From assembly GCF_018390575.1 (NCBI RefSeq), contig NZ_JAHBCJ010000002.1, positions 369,772-433,771 on the forward strand: a DNA stretch of 64,000 nucleotides. The letters are read 5' to 3'. A program made the translations under genes and the position numbers. Under the pieces are notes generated by a model that was not told where the DNA came from, ran no database searches, and saw nothing but the letters and a program-made list of their open reading frames with translations. The DNA is from Bhargavaea massiliensis. Its GTDB lineage: Bacteria > Bacillota > Bacilli > Bacillales_A > Planococcaceae. Below are positions 36,832 to 45,632 of the stretch, piece by piece; position 1 is the stretch's first letter, and the number at the start of each line of letters is the position of its first letter.

Positions 36832-38304
36832 TTATGAGATGATCGGCATTCTCTCTTTGATGACGAGGAGGTTCTGCAGCGTGTCATCTTCGGGACCTTG
36901 TACGGGAAGACCGGCCTCCATGTTCATCCGGATGTAGTCGATGTTATCCTGTGTGACGATCTCACCCGGAATGACAATCGGGATCCCGGGCGGGTACACC
37001 ATGATGAACTCGGCTGAGATCCGCCCTTCCGCTTCATCAAGAGGAATGGCTTCTGTCTGGGCGTAGAATGCATCTCTCGGGGTGAGCGCGAGTGCCGGGA
37101 TTTCGGGAAGAGCGACGAATGGCGGGCGCTCCGAGCCATCAGGCGCGAATGTGTCGGCCATTCTCTTGAGCGCATTGACCAGGAGGCTGACTTCTTTTCC
37201 GGTATCACCGATTGTCAGAATGCACAGGATATTGTACAGGTCTGACAGTTCAACCTCAATATTGGCATTTTCCCTCAGCCACACTTCGGCCTGGCTGCCG
37301 GTGATTGACAGGTCTTTGACGCTGACCAGAAGCTTTGTCGGATCAATGTCGTAGGTGGCGGAACTCCGGATCAGTTCACGGCCGGGGCACCAGAGGCCCG
37401 GGATTTTATTGATCCGTTTTCTTGCGTCCTTCGCCAATCGGATCGTTTCATACAACAGGTCGCTTCCGTGCATGGCGAGTTGTCTGCGTGCGCAGTCGAT
37501 AGAAGCCAGAATCGGGTAAGAAGTTGATGTGGTCGTCAGCATCGACAGGATGGACTGGACGCGCTTGGTCGACACCAGCCCTTCCCGAACATTCAGGACT
37601 GACCCCTGGGTCATCGCGCCACCCAGCTTGTGGACGGAAGTCGCGGCCATATCGGCGCCTGCCTGCATGGCGGAGACGGGCAGGCTGTCATTAAAGTGGA
37701 TATGGACACCGTGCGCTTCATCGACCAGCACAGGGATGCCGTAGCCATGGCTGATGTCGACGATCCGCTCCAAGTCTGCACAGACCCCATAATAGGTCGG
37801 GTTGATGACGAGCAGGCCCTTCGCATCCGGATGGGCCGCCAGCGCTGTTTCCGCGGCTTCCGCCGAGATGCCGTGCGAGATGCCGAGTTCCGGGTCGACT
37901 TCCGGATGGATAAATACCGGAACAGCCCCGGCAAAGACAATTGCGGACATGACCGATTTATGGACATTCCGCGGAACGATGATTTTATCTCCCGGTTCAC
38001 AGACGCTGAGAATCATCGTCATGATGGCACCGCTCGTCCCCTGTACGGAGAAAAAGGTGTAATCGGCCCCGAATGCTTTGGCGGCCAGTTCCTGTGCTTT
38101 ATGGATGGCCCCCTTTGGAGAATGGAGGTCATCCAGCGGGGCGATATTGATCAGGTCGACCGAAAGGATATTGTCTCCTGCAAATTCCCGGAAGGCGGGA
38201 TCCATTCCGCGGCCCTTTTTATGGCCTGGGATGTGAAATTGTATTGGATGACGGTTCCTGTGCTTCAGGAGTGCGTCGAATAATGGCGTTTCAAGCTGTG
38301 ACAA
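36832..38304 (-). CDS. speA: Orn/Lys/Arg decarboxylase SpeA
   Basis: A 490-residue PLP enzyme of the fold-I Orn/Lys/Arg decarboxylase group, the same length as B. subtilis SpeA (arginine decarboxylase, agmatine formation). The N-terminal FHIPGHKKGRG, the DEAHGVH motif (195-201) and the PLP lysine in SVHKLGG (Lys about 226) are intact. Substrate (Arg, Lys or Orn) is inferred from synteny downstream of pdhD. The product feeds polyamine synthesis, linking it to the potABCD uptake operon in this window. Confidence 0.9.
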   Translation of the reverse strand: MSQLETPLFDALLKHRNRHPIQFHIPGHKKGRGMDPAFREFAGDNILSVDLINIAPLDDLHSPKGAIHKAQELAAKAFGADYTFFSVQGTSGAIMTMILSVCEPGDKIIVPRNVHKSVMSAIVFAGAVPVFIHPEVDPELGISHGISAEAAETALAAHPDAKGLLVINPTYYGVCADLERIVDISHGYGIPVLVDEAHGVHIHFNDSLPVSAMQAGADMAATSVHKLGGAMTQGSVLNVREGLVSTKRVQSILSMLTTTSTSYPILASIDCARRQLAMHGSDLLYETIRLAKDARKRINKIPGLWCPGRELIRSSATYDIDPTKLLVSVKDLSITGSQAEVWLRENANIEVELSDLYNILCILTIGDTGKEVSLLVNALKRMADTFAPDGSERPPFVALPEIPALALTPRDAFYAQTEAIPLDEAEGRISAEFIMVYPPGIPIVIPGEIVTQDNIDYIRMNMEAGLPVQGPEDDTLQNLLVIKERMPIIS

Positions 38305-38444
38305 TCTGGAGCCCCCTTGTTCTTATGATGCAGGATTTCAAGGGCATATTATAGCACCCTCTGCTATCAGTTGTCACAGAAATACATGGCATGGTTCAAC
38401 TTCTCCTTCCCATGAGATAAGATGGAAGCAAGGGGGGGAATGAC

Positions 38445-39422
38445 ATGGAATGGAACACGAGGATCACTGAACTGCTGGGCATCAAGTATCCGATCATCCA
38501 GGGGGGACTGGCCTATCTCGCTTACGCGGATCTCGCGGCTGCGGTATCGAATGCAGGGGGCCTCGGGCAGATTACCGCAATGAGCCTGCCCGGGCCGGAG
38601 GAGCTTCGCCGGGAAATCCGGAAAGTGAAGCAGATGACGGACAAGCCGTTCGGTGTCAATTATGCCATCGGCCAGCACGGGCGGCCCTACGAGCACATGC
38701 TGGATGTAGCTGTCGAAGAAGGTGTCCCGGCGGTCACGATGACCGGAGGGAATCCGGCGCCGCTTCTGGAGCGGCTGGAAGGAACCGGCATCCGGAAACT
38801 GGTGCTCGTTGCTGCGGTGCGCCAGGCACAGAAGGCGGAAAGCCTCGGGGCGGATGCTGTCATGGTGGTCGGCCAGGAAGGCGGCGGGCATCTGGGCCGT
38901 GACGATGTCGGCACGATGGTCCTTGTGCCGCGTGTTGTTGACAGCGTTTCGATACCGGTCGTCGCTTCCGGAGGAATCGGTGACGGCAGGGGCTGGATGG
39001 CCGCGCACGCACTGGGAGCGGAAGGAATCGAGATGGGAACACGCTTCATCGCAACAAAGGAATGTGTGGATGCATCCGATGCCTACCGGAAAGCGCTCAT
39101 TGACGCTTCCGAGTCGGGGACAAGCATCATCAAGCGCTCGATCGGTGCGCCGGCCCGTGTACTGAAGGGCAGCTGGACCGAGAAGATCCTCGAAATCGAG
39201 CAGAAAAATCCGACGTATGAAGCCTTGAAAAGTTATATCAGCGGTGAGGCGAACCGGCGCTTTATCCATGAGGGGCGAGCGGATGAAGGGTTCGGCTGGG
39301 CCGGCCAGGTCGCCGGCCTCATCGAAGACGTGCCGACCGTGCAGGAGCTGTTCGACCGCATGGCGCAAGAAGCCGGACAGATCCGTGCAAGATGGGGCTC
39401 CGGCAAAAATGGGGAGGAATGA
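38445..39422 (+). CDS. nitronate monooxygenase / FabK-like flavoprotein
   Basis: A 325-residue FMN TIM-barrel protein. It begins TRITELLGIKYPIIQGG, with GGLGQITAM, VVGQEGGGHLGR and IPVVASGGIGDGRG blocks typical of 2-nitropropane dioxygenase/nitronate monooxygenase and of enoyl-ACP reductase FabK. The HLGR motif and overall style fit the nitronate monooxygenase-like branch somewhat better, but the two cannot be separated by eye. It stops directly at the yktA start and probably shares its transcript. Confidence 0.82.
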   Translation: MEWNTRITELLGIKYPIIQGGLAYLAYADLAAAVSNAGGLGQITAMSLPGPEELRREIRKVKQMTDKPFGVNYAIGQHGRPYEHMLDVAVEEGVPAVTMTGGNPAPLLERLEGTGIRKLVLVAAVRQAQKAESLGADAVMVVGQEGGGHLGRDDVGTMVLVPRVVDSVSIPVVASGGIGDGRGWMAAHALGAEGIEMGTRFIATKECVDASDAYRKALIDASESGTSIIKRSIGAPARVLKGSWTEKILEIEQKNPTYEALKSYISGEANRRFIHEGRADEGFGWAGQVAGLIEDVPTVQELFDRMAQEAGQIRARWGSGKNGEE

Positions 39423-39713
39423 ATGATGGCAAGTGAAGGCTACTCCTATCCGCTCCGGACGGACTGGACGACAGATGAAATCATCGAAGCAGTCAAGTTT
39501 TTCGAAGCGGTCGAAAAAGCGTATGAAAGCGGGATCAGGCGCGGGGAACTCATGAATGCCTACCGCAGATTCAAGGACATCGAGCCTTCGAAGTCAGGGG
39601 AAAAGAAGCTGTTTGCAGAGTTTGAGGAAGCGAGCGGCTATGCGGCCTATCCGGTCATCAAGAAGCTGAAGGACCTTCCGGATGAAGCGATCATAAAAGG
39701 AGCGGGGCGATAA
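39423..39713 (+). CDS. yktA: UPF0223 protein YktA
   Basis: A 96-residue helical cytoplasmic protein of the UPF0223 family: [20 protein letters not shown] and [17 protein letters not shown] are characteristic. No function is known. GGGAGG in the end of the preceding gene serves as ribosome site; ATG at 39423 or the adjacent ATG at 39426 could start it. The transcript terminator overlaps its last codons. Confidence 0.9.
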   Translation: MMASEGYSYPLRTDWTTDEIIEAVKFFEAVEKAYESGIRRGELMNAYRRFKDIEPSKSGEKKLFAEFEEASGYAAYPVIKKLKDLPDEAIIKGAGR

Positions 39714-39728
39714 GCCGCCGCTCCTTTT
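39699..39728 (+). terminator. Rho-independent terminator overlapping yktA stop
   Basis: Stem GGAGCGG...CCGCTCC (39699-39724) followed by TTTT. The left arm lies inside the last yktA codons. Confidence 0.7.
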
Positions 39729-39753
39729 GTCTGCTTTTTTGTCAGGGTACTGC

Positions 39754-40371
39754 TCAGCTGTAAGCCATTTTATAGAGAGGGACGAGGGTGTCGAACGTCT
39801 CCTTGGCAAGCCGGTAAAACGCTTCTCCGTCGTCAAGCAGCGGGTCGCCGGCCGGAATATTACGGCCGATCAGCAGCTCTGCTTTCTTGACCGTGCGGAA
39901 CCGTTCCAGCACAGCGGCAAGATCGATGCCGGAAACCGGATCTGCCCCTTTTTTCATATGGTCCTGCGAAATGACAAACCCGTCCGGAATCGTCGCTTCC
40001 ACCGTATCGATCCTGTCCAGGAATCGCTGGGCGATGTTTGCTTTATCGGGAAGCTCGTAAATGAACGCGAGCCAGATAAACGCCCGGTCGTCGAACAGCC
40101 CTACCTGAAAATGCGGATGCTTCTTATAGCCGCGCTTATCGCCGGCGATCGCGAGCCATGTATCCTTCGGCGGATTCACTGTGCGACGCGCGTGCTTGGC
40201 GATGTGGAGATGCATTTCCTGTCCGAGGATCGCCGAGAGATCGTCCGTCAGCTCTCCGCCAAGCTCGCGGAACTTTGGCCGGATCCGTTCTTCGATCGCT
40301 TCCATCCGCCTGGCAAGACCCTCTATTTTAAATGTGTCGAAGTCTTCCTGGCTAAATCCGCTGAACTGCAT
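39754..40371 (-). CDS. yktB: UPF0637 protein YktB
   Basis: A 205-residue protein matching UPF0637 (YktB): FSGFSQEDFDTFKIEGLARRM at the start, then KHPHFQVGLFDDRAFIWLAFIYE and PDGFVISQDHMKK. Structure and role are unknown to me. The ATG at 40371 has AAGGAAG 8 bases upstream; the open frame extends three codons further to a GTG. Convergent with yktA, as in B. subtilis. Confidence 0.9.
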   Translation of the reverse strand: MQFSGFSQEDFDTFKIEGLARRMEAIEERIRPKFRELGGELTDDLSAILGQEMHLHIAKHARRTVNPPKDTWLAIAGDKRGYKKHPHFQVGLFDDRAFIWLAFIYELPDKANIAQRFLDRIDTVEATIPDGFVISQDHMKKGADPVSGIDLAAVLERFRTVKKAELLIGRNIPAGDPLLDDGEAFYRLAKETFDTLVPLYKMAYS

Positions 40372-40542
40372 TTGATTCACTTCCTTCGATTGAATGGTTG
40401 GTTGGTCCCTTTTTCGTCCGCACGTTTATTGTAACAAAAAACGGGGAACAATCTTTGCAACAGGACATCTCAACAAACCGCGCGGCAACTCCTGGAATAA
40501 AGATCGAGATGACCAAAAAAATCCGTGAAAGGGTGCATAAGC

Positions 40543-40746
40543 ATGAAACAAGTCATCCATGTGATCCGGAAAGCCGAAGTTGAAAAACAGTATATCAGCA
40601 TGCTCAACCTGGAACTGGACTATGAACTCGCCACACTCTACGATGCCATGTCCCAGTCGGATGCCGACCAGAAGAAGAAAAGCAAGCAGCGACTCAAGGA
40701 GATTCACGCAGAGCTTGAAAAATATGAAGCGTTCAAGGCGAACTGA
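40543..40746 (+). CDS. small charged helical protein
   Basis: A 67-residue soluble protein, highly helical in appearance, with a Lys/Glu-rich second half (SDADQKKKSKQRLKEIHAEL). I do not recognise it with confidence; its position between yktB and yktC homologs recalls a small unnamed gene there in B. subtilis. The ATG at 40543 has AAAGGGTG 7 bases upstream. A strong hairpin follows. Confidence 0.68.
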   Translation: MKQVIHVIRKAEVEKQYISMLNLELDYELATLYDAMSQSDADQKKKSKQRLKEIHAELEKYEAFKAN

Positions 40747-40767
40747 TCGTCCGACGGCCAGGGACCG

Positions 40768-40816
40768 AGGGGATCCGGATTCATTCAAGCTTCATTGAAT
40801 GATGCGGATCCCCTTT
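40768..40816 (+). terminator. probable terminator hairpin
   Basis: A long stem (aggggatccg at 40768-40777 with complement at 40805-40814, plus a second attcattcaa/attgaatga pairing inside) but only a short T tract. It lies between the small gene and yktC; a TATAAT at 40821-40826 just after it may be the -10 of yktC. Confidence 0.6.
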
Positions 40817-40866
40817 CAGTTATAATAGAAGAACGGCCTGCGGCGCAGGCGGGAAGGGGGAGCCCG

Positions 40867-41664
40867 ATGGACTGGGGAGCGATTGACCGCTATGCAAAAT
40901 CATTGATAAAGGAAGCAGGGCACCGGATCAGGGTGAGCTTTGCGGGAAAGATACAGATTGAGACAAAGGCGGATGCCAATGACCTCGTGACCGACATCGA
41001 CCGGGAAATCGAGCAGTTCTTTATCTCGCGAATACGCCGGGATTTTCCCGGGCACCGCATACTCGGCGAGGAAGGGTTCGGCGATGACGTCAGCTCAGGT
41101 GAGGGCGTGGTCTGGATCCTTGATCCAATCGACGGGACGATGAACTTCATCCACCAGAGGCGCAACTTCGCCATCTCGCTTGGCATCTTCGCCGACGGGA
41201 TCGGAATGCTCGGATATATCTATGATGTGATGGCTGATGATTTTTATCACGCCTACCGCGGCGAAGGCGCCTACCGCAATGACGAGCGGCTGTCTGTCCT
41301 GGAACCGGTCACTGTCGACAAGGCCGTCATCGGCGTCAACGCCAGCTGGGTGGCACCGAACCGGTATATCGATCATGAAGCGGTCGGGCGCCTCGTTTCG
41401 GACTGCCGCGGGACACGATCTTACGGCTCGGCTGCGATCGAGCTTGCGCATGTCGCGGCCGGACGCCTCGATGCGTATCTTTCCATGAGGCTTGCCCCAT
41501 GGGACATAGCCGGCGGATCCGTCATCATCCGGGAAGTCGGGGCCATTTCGACAAATCTCCGAGGCGAAGACCTGGACATGATTTCCAATGACACGTTCAT
41601 CGCTGCCCGGCAAGGTCTGCATCAGTCGATATTGGACCAATATATCCGGCTAAAACAGACATAA
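40867..41664 (+). CDS. yktC: inositol monophosphatase family protein YktC
   Basis: A 265-residue Mg2+-dependent phosphatase of the SuhB/IMPase family. The metal motifs are GEEGFGDD, ILDPIDGTMNFIHQ and the C-terminal WDIAGGSVIIREVG. It hydrolyses inositol monophosphate or related sugar phosphates/PAP; the substrate is open. The ATG at 40867 follows GGAAGGGGGAG; an upstream in-frame ATG lies inside the preceding terminator and is unlikely. Ends at a bidirectional terminator. Confidence 0.92.
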   Translation: MDWGAIDRYAKSLIKEAGHRIRVSFAGKIQIETKADANDLVTDIDREIEQFFISRIRRDFPGHRILGEEGFGDDVSSGEGVVWILDPIDGTMNFIHQRRNFAISLGIFADGIGMLGYIYDVMADDFYHAYRGEGAYRNDERLSVLEPVTVDKAVIGVNASWVAPNRYIDHEAVGRLVSDCRGTRSYGSAAIELAHVAAGRLDAYLSMRLAPWDIAGGSVIIREVGAISTNLRGEDLDMISNDTFIAARQGLHQSILDQYIRLKQT

Positions 41665-41698
41665 TAAAAGCGGAGCCCGGCATCGGGTTCCGCTTTTA
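41665..41698. terminator. bidirectional terminator
   Basis: A 15-bp stem (taaaagcggagcccg with complement, one wobble) around GCAT between convergent yktC and ylaF. Confidence 0.9.
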
Positions 41699-41718
41699 CA
41701 TCGATTGGGTAAAGACAT

Positions 41719-41904
41719 TTAGAGTAGTCCTTTGTCCCGCATGGCTTTTTTGGTTTTGAAGCCCATCCCCATGATGACGAAGAGCAGAATAATGCCGCCG
41801 AGGATTCCGAGGACGCTTTTTACGCCGATGGCAAATCCGATGGCAATCATCGAGAGCAGTGCCGCGAGGGCGTATAAGATAAATACCCATTGAACATTTT
41901 TCAT
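41719..41904 (-). CDS. ylaF: small membrane protein YlaF (DUF5325-like)
   Basis: A 61-residue protein with two membrane helices (about residues 4-24 and 30-48) and a basic tail, assigned to YlaF by its start MKNVQWVF, helix pattern and place immediately upstream of typA on the opposite strand. GGAGGAA precedes the ATG at 41904. Function unknown. Confidence 0.75.
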   Translation of the reverse strand: MKNVQWVFILYALAALLSMIAIGFAIGVKSVLGILGGIILLFVIMGMGFKTKKAMRDKGLL

Positions 41905-41952
41905 GAATGATTCCTCCGGAAACAGCTGATTTTGCCTCTTGGTAGTTATTAG

Positions 41953-41980
41953 ATGACAAATGGCTTTCCTGTGATATAAT
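41953..41980 (+). promoter_or_regulatory. sigma-A promoter of typA
   Basis: An extended -10 TGATATAAT (consensus TATAAT at 41975-41980) with a fair -35 ATGACA (41953-41958) at 16-base spacing, about 40 bases before the typA ATG. Confidence 0.65.
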
Positions 41981-42021
41981 AGCACAGTTATGAATCCGGC
42001 AACAGAAAAGTGAGTGAAATT

Positions 42022-43872
42022 ATGACAAACCTACGTCAAGATCTACGCAATATCGCAATCATTGCACACGTTGACCACGGAAAAACGACGCTTGTCGACC
42101 AATTGCTGAAGCAGTCAGGCATTTTCCGTTCAAATGAGCACGTCGATGAGCGAGCGATGGATTCGAATGATATCGAGCGGGAGCGCGGAATCACGATTCT
42201 TGCGAAAAACACCGCTGTCCAATACCACGACATCAAAATCAATATTCTGGATACGCCCGGCCATGCCGATTTCGGGGGCGAGGTCGAGCGGATCCTGAAA
42301 ATGGTCGACGGTGTACTGCTCGTCGTTGACTCCTATGAGGGCACCATGCCACAGACCCGCTTTGTACTGAAAAAAGCCCTTGAACAGAACTTGAAGCCGA
42401 TTGTTGTCGTCAATAAAATCGACAAAGAAGCTGCCCGTCCCGAAGAAGTGGTCGATGAAGTCCTTGAACTGTTCATCGAACTGGATGCAAATGATGAACA
42501 GCTGGAGTTCCCGGTCATTTATGCATCCGGCATCAACGGAACCGCAAGCCTTTCGCCCGATCCTGCAGATCAGGGAGAAAATATGCAGGTGCTGTTCGAA
42601 TCGATTCTGGAAAATATTCCTGCCCCAGCCGACAACCGGGAGGAGCCCCTTCAGTTCCAGGTGTCGCTGCTTGATTACAACGACTATGTCGGCCGGATCG
42701 GTATCGGCCGGGTGTTCCGCGGAACGATGCATGTCGGCCAGCAGGTCGTCCTCATGAAGAACGACGGAACGATGAAGAACTTCCGGATCACCAAAATGTC
42801 CGGGTTCATGGGTCTTAAACGGATTGAGATCGAGGAAGCCTATGCCGGAGACCTTGTAGCCATTTCCGGGTTTGAAGATATCGATGTCGGCGAAACAGTA
42901 TGCCCGGTCGACCATCCTGAGGCGCTTCCTGCCCTCCATGTCGACGAACCGACGCTCCAAATGACGTTCCTCGTCAACAACAGCCCGTTCGCCGGCCGTG
43001 AAGGCAAATGGGTAACTGCCCGCAAGATTGAGGAGCGTCTTGAGCAGCAGCTCCAGACGGACGTGTCTTTGCGTGTCGATCCTACAGATTCTCCGGATGC
43101 CTGGATTGTATCGGGCCGCGGTGAACTCCATCTGTCGATATTGATCGAAAATATGCGCCGTGAAGGGTACGAGCTTCAGGTTTCAAAGCCGGAAGTCATT
43201 GTACGTGAAATTGACGGCGTTCGCTGTGAGCCGGTTGAGCGTGTCCAGATCGACACGCCGGAAGAATACACCGGTTCGGTCATCGAATCGCTCGGTGAAC
43301 GAAAAGGCGAAATGCTCGATATGGTCAACAATGGGAACGGCCAAGTCCGGCTCGTCTTCAACGTGCCTGCCCGCGGCCTGATCGGTTACACGACAGAGTT
43401 CATGACAATGACACACGGCTACGGTATCCTGAATCATACATTTGACAGCTACCAGCCGATGCAGAAGGGCCGGATCGGCGGTCGCCACCAAGGTGTCCTC
43501 GTCTCTATGGATAACGGTACGGCATCGCCATATGGTATACTTCAGGTGGAAGATCGGGGAACGATCTTTGTCGAGCCTGGCACGGAAGTATACGCGGGCA
43601 TGATCGTCGGTGAACACAGCCGGGACAACGACCTGACTGTGAATGTTACGAAAGTTAAGCACGCGACGAACGTCCGCTCTGCTACGAAAGACCAGACGAC
43701 GACTCTGAAAAAGCCCCGTATTATGTCGCTTGAGGAAGCTCTCGAATACCTCAGTGACGATGAATATTGCGAGGTCACGCCGAAATCCATCCGTCTCCGC
43801 AAAAAGCTCCTGGACAAAAATGAGCGGGAGCGTGCAGCTAAAAAGAAAAAGCTCGCGGAGCAGGAAGCGTAA
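42022..43872 (+). CDS. typA: translational GTPase TypA/BipA
   Basis: A 616-residue ribosome-associated GTPase involved in ribosome assembly and stress or cold adaptation. G1 is AHVDHGKTT (about residues 16-24), switch II DTPGHADFGGEV, G4 NKIDK; domain II, the EF-G-like domains and the TypA-specific C-terminal domain (GIGYTTEFMT-type block near residue 455, reading GLIGYTTEFMTMTHG) are all present. The ATG at 42022 gives the family N terminus; an upstream GTG at 42010 is unlikely. Confidence 0.96.
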   Translation: MTNLRQDLRNIAIIAHVDHGKTTLVDQLLKQSGIFRSNEHVDERAMDSNDIERERGITILAKNTAVQYHDIKINILDTPGHADFGGEVERILKMVDGVLLVVDSYEGTMPQTRFVLKKALEQNLKPIVVVNKIDKEAARPEEVVDEVLELFIELDANDEQLEFPVIYASGINGTASLSPDPADQGENMQVLFESILENIPAPADNREEPLQFQVSLLDYNDYVGRIGIGRVFRGTMHVGQQVVLMKNDGTMKNFRITKMSGFMGLKRIEIEEAYAGDLVAISGFEDIDVGETVCPVDHPEALPALHVDEPTLQMTFLVNNSPFAGREGKWVTARKIEERLEQQLQTDVSLRVDPTDSPDAWIVSGRGELHLSILIENMRREGYELQVSKPEVIVREIDGVRCEPVERVQIDTPEEYTGSVIESLGERKGEMLDMVNNGNGQVRLVFNVPARGLIGYTTEFMTMTHGYGILNHTFDSYQPMQKGRIGGRHQGVLVSMDNGTASPYGILQVEDRGTIFVEPGTEVYAGMIVGEHSRDNDLTVNVTKVKHATNVRSATKDQTTTLKKPRIMSLEEALEYLSDDEYCEVTPKSIRLRKKLLDKNERERAAKKKKLAEQEA

Positions 43873-43896
43873 CCGTATCCGAAAGGAAGATTCGTC

Positions 43897-44232
43897 TTGA
43901 AAGAGGAGCAAGTATGGGAAGCCATGTCGCCCATTACCCGCTATGTGTATGAGTTATCACCATCTTTCACCATGGCGGGATATGCACTGTTCTTCATTAT
44001 TTTTGCCCTGTCGGCTCTCGTGTATTATTTGGGTTTTGCGAGAAAGTTAAAACTATGGCAGAATGTGGTCATTTATCTGTTCCTGATCTTGGGCTGCCTG
44101 ATTCTCACTTTCCTCGCGTTTTTCCTGCCGATTGCAGAAGGGCTGATTGTCGCGGCGCTGATCCTGATCATCTATAGGCTCCGCCGGATGAACGACAACA
44201 AACACGAACAAAAAGATTCCACGCCTGTGTGA
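43897..44232 (+). CDS. ylaH: YlaH-like membrane protein
   Basis: A 111-residue protein with three hydrophobic helices (about 27-45, 54-72, 75-92) and a charged C terminus, matching YlaH, which follows typA in Bacillus. The block LILGCLILTFLAFFLPIAEGL is typical. The TTG at 43897 has AAAGGAAG 7 bases upstream; an ATG at 43924 would remove nine residues. Terminated by repeat-family copy 3. Function unknown. Confidence 0.82.
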   Translation: MKEEQVWEAMSPITRYVYELSPSFTMAGYALFFIIFALSALVYYLGFARKLKLWQNVVIYLFLILGCLILTFLAFFLPIAEGLIVAALILIIYRLRRMNDNKHEQKDSTPV

Positions 44233-44247
44233 GCACGGTATCTCAGA

Positions 44248-44297
44248 CTGCATACAAAGTGAGTGTCATACTCCCTTGTCTGCAGTTTTTTCTTTTG
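44248..44297 (+). terminator. terminator, repeat family copy 3
   Basis: Preceded by ctcaga, the stem runs from ctgcatacaaag to the distal cttgtctgcag (44248-44285) with gtgag and ctccc in the middle, then TTTTTTCTTTT. It ends the ylaH transcript. Confidence 0.88.
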
Positions 44298-44321
44298 CGG
44301 GTAAACCGCGGCAACAGCATG

Positions 44322-44364
44322 CAAAAAAGCTGCAGACAAAGTAGACGCTCTCCTTTGTCTGCAG
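44322..44364 (-). terminator. terminator, repeat family copy 4 (reverse orientation)
   Basis: A nearly perfect stem bounded by CTGCAGACAAAG on both sides (44330-44364). On the minus strand it is followed by a T-rich tract (44323-44328), so it ends ylaI. It is a shorter, more symmetrical member placed tail to tail with copy 3. Confidence 0.85.
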
Positions 44365-44390
44365 CATTCGTAAGACCAATTTTTCGCAGC

Positions 44391-44594
44391 CTAAAACTCT
44401 TCTTCAGATGATTCGGATGTGCGGCGGAAAATGAATTTACCGGTAGCGAGCCTTTCCGCAGTTTTTTCTGCGATGCGGTCGTGGCACTCCATGCACATAT
44501 AGGTATGGATCGGGCGGTTACGAATGCGTTTAGCCTCCGGAGAATCGTCGGGGATTTCTTCATCTCTTTCGCAAATTACACAGCGCACATGCAT
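44391..44594 (-). CDS. ylaI: YlaI zinc-finger-like protein (DUF2197)
   Basis: A 67-residue protein with a CVIC and a CMEC pair (VRCVICERDEEI and YMCMECHDRI), a probable single zinc site, matching YlaI. AAGGAGG lies 8 bases before the ATG. It lies 12 bases downstream of the 166-residue gene on the same strand and ends at repeat-family copy 4. Role unknown. Confidence 0.87.
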   Translation of the reverse strand: MHVRCVICERDEEIPDDSPEAKRIRNRPIHTYMCMECHDRIAEKTAERLATGKFIFRRTSESSEEEF

Positions 44595-44606
44595 AACTCC
44601 ACCTCC

Positions 44607-45107
44607 TTAAATGAATGTGATGGAGCGGATTCCCTTGATCGGGGATTCCATATTCGAACCGTCGGGAAAGATGAGGAACGCGGGGCCTTCCTCGCCGAGC
44701 GGCTTGCCGTCACGGCTGAATTGGAAGAGAAGGCTGTATGCTTCATTGATCGGGAAGCGGTGCTCGCCACCGTCTTTGTCGGCAAAGACGACGGCTTCCG
44801 CATCTTTGTCCGCCTCCGCATTCTTGAGGAACGGTTCCAGGGCGATGCCGAATGTGCCCGTCAGCAGCTCCTGTTTCTTGAACTTCCTTGCCGGCTTCTC
44901 CAGCTCTTCCTGGGTTTTCGCCCCCTCCATCAGCTCGCGGGACCAGTGTTTGGACGTTGATTTAATGTAGTCTCCCATCCCGTCATCCGCCACTTTTTCT
45001 TCAGTGAAATACGTAGTCAGGTCAAGTTTCCGGTCATCGAAAATCCAAGTGGTCGGATCCAGCGAGATGCGGTACTTGCACTTTCCTTGTATAGGAATGA
45101 TCATCAT
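44607..45107 (-). CDS. conserved hypothetical protein
   Basis: A 166-residue soluble protein, not recognised. It starts MMIIPIQGKCKYRISLDPTT, has a charged helical middle and ends GPAFLIFPDGSNMESPIKGIRS, a phrase slightly like the closing strand of molybdopterin oxidoreductase-type domains, though the protein is too short for one. GGAGGAG lies 8 bases before the ATG. It is probably co-transcribed with ylaI. Confidence 0.78.
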   Translation of the reverse strand: MMIIPIQGKCKYRISLDPTTWIFDDRKLDLTTYFTEEKVADDGMGDYIKSTSKHWSRELMEGAKTQEELEKPARKFKKQELLTGTFGIALEPFLKNAEADKDAEAVVFADKDGGEHRFPINEAYSLLFQFSRDGKPLGEEGPAFLIFPDGSNMESPIKGIRSITFI

Positions 45108-45284
45108 GATGTATCTCCTCCAGTTTCTCGCATGTTCAGTTTACAGCAAAGCAGGCGCGGGCAAAAGGGGGAACCTCTCCCAAATTCCGAACGTCCTTAT
45201 GAAGGGTGCTTGCAATTTTCGCTCCCAAAAGATAAACTCTAATAGATATACTGTAGCAGAAAACCTGCTGATGGGGGCGGCTTC

Positions 45285-45566
45285 ATGGATACAAATGTTC
45301 AACCGGCGTATCATGAAAAGGCATTGGAACTTCTTCAGGCGGATGCGGAAAAAATCGCCCAGCTGATCAAAGTTCAGATGGATCATTTGACGATGCCGCA
45401 GTGCCCTCTGTATGAAGAAGTGCTTGATACACAGATGTTCGGGCTTTCCCGAGAAATCGAGTTCGCAGCAAAATTGGGCTTGATTGACCGTGAACAGGGA
45501 AGAGAGATTCTGGCTTCTCTGGAACGCGAACTGTCGATTTTGCATGATGCATATACGAAGAAATAA
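45285..45566 (+). CDS. ylaN: UPF0358 protein YlaN
   Basis: A 93-residue helical protein of the UPF0358 family ([40 protein letters not shown]). YlaN is needed for growth under iron limitation in B. subtilis, and its S. aureus ortholog is reported to bind Fe(II) and relieve Fur repression. GGGGGCGG precedes the ATG. It lies upstream of ftsW, separated by a strong terminator. Confidence 0.93.
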   Translation: MDTNVQPAYHEKALELLQADAEKIAQLIKVQMDHLTMPQCPLYEEVLDTQMFGLSREIEFAAKLGLIDREQGREILASLERELSILHDAYTKK

Positions 45567-45570
45567 AGCA

Positions 45571-45606
45571 AAAAACTCAAACTCGTTTGCCGGTTTGAGT
45601 TTTTTG
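45571..45606 (+). terminator. Rho-independent terminator
   Basis: A 12-bp perfect stem (aaaaactcaaac and complement, 45571-45604) with T tract, 5 bases after ylaN. It leaves ftsW dependent on read-through or a promoter inside this short gap. Confidence 0.88.
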
Positions 45607-45632
45607 TTTAACAGAAAGCTTGAGGGAATGCG

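Noticed and set aside
38367..39368. 333-codon open frame on the minus strand
   Set aside because: Antisense shadow of the nitronate monooxygenase-like gene, which has clear flavoprotein motifs and a ribosome site.
42130..43131. 333-codon open frame on the minus strand
   Set aside because: Antisense shadow of typA, no start signal or family.
44607..45107. Molybdopterin oxidoreductase assignment for the 166-residue protein
   Set aside because: Only the last 25 residues recall that fold; the cofactor-binding Cys and the size do not fit.
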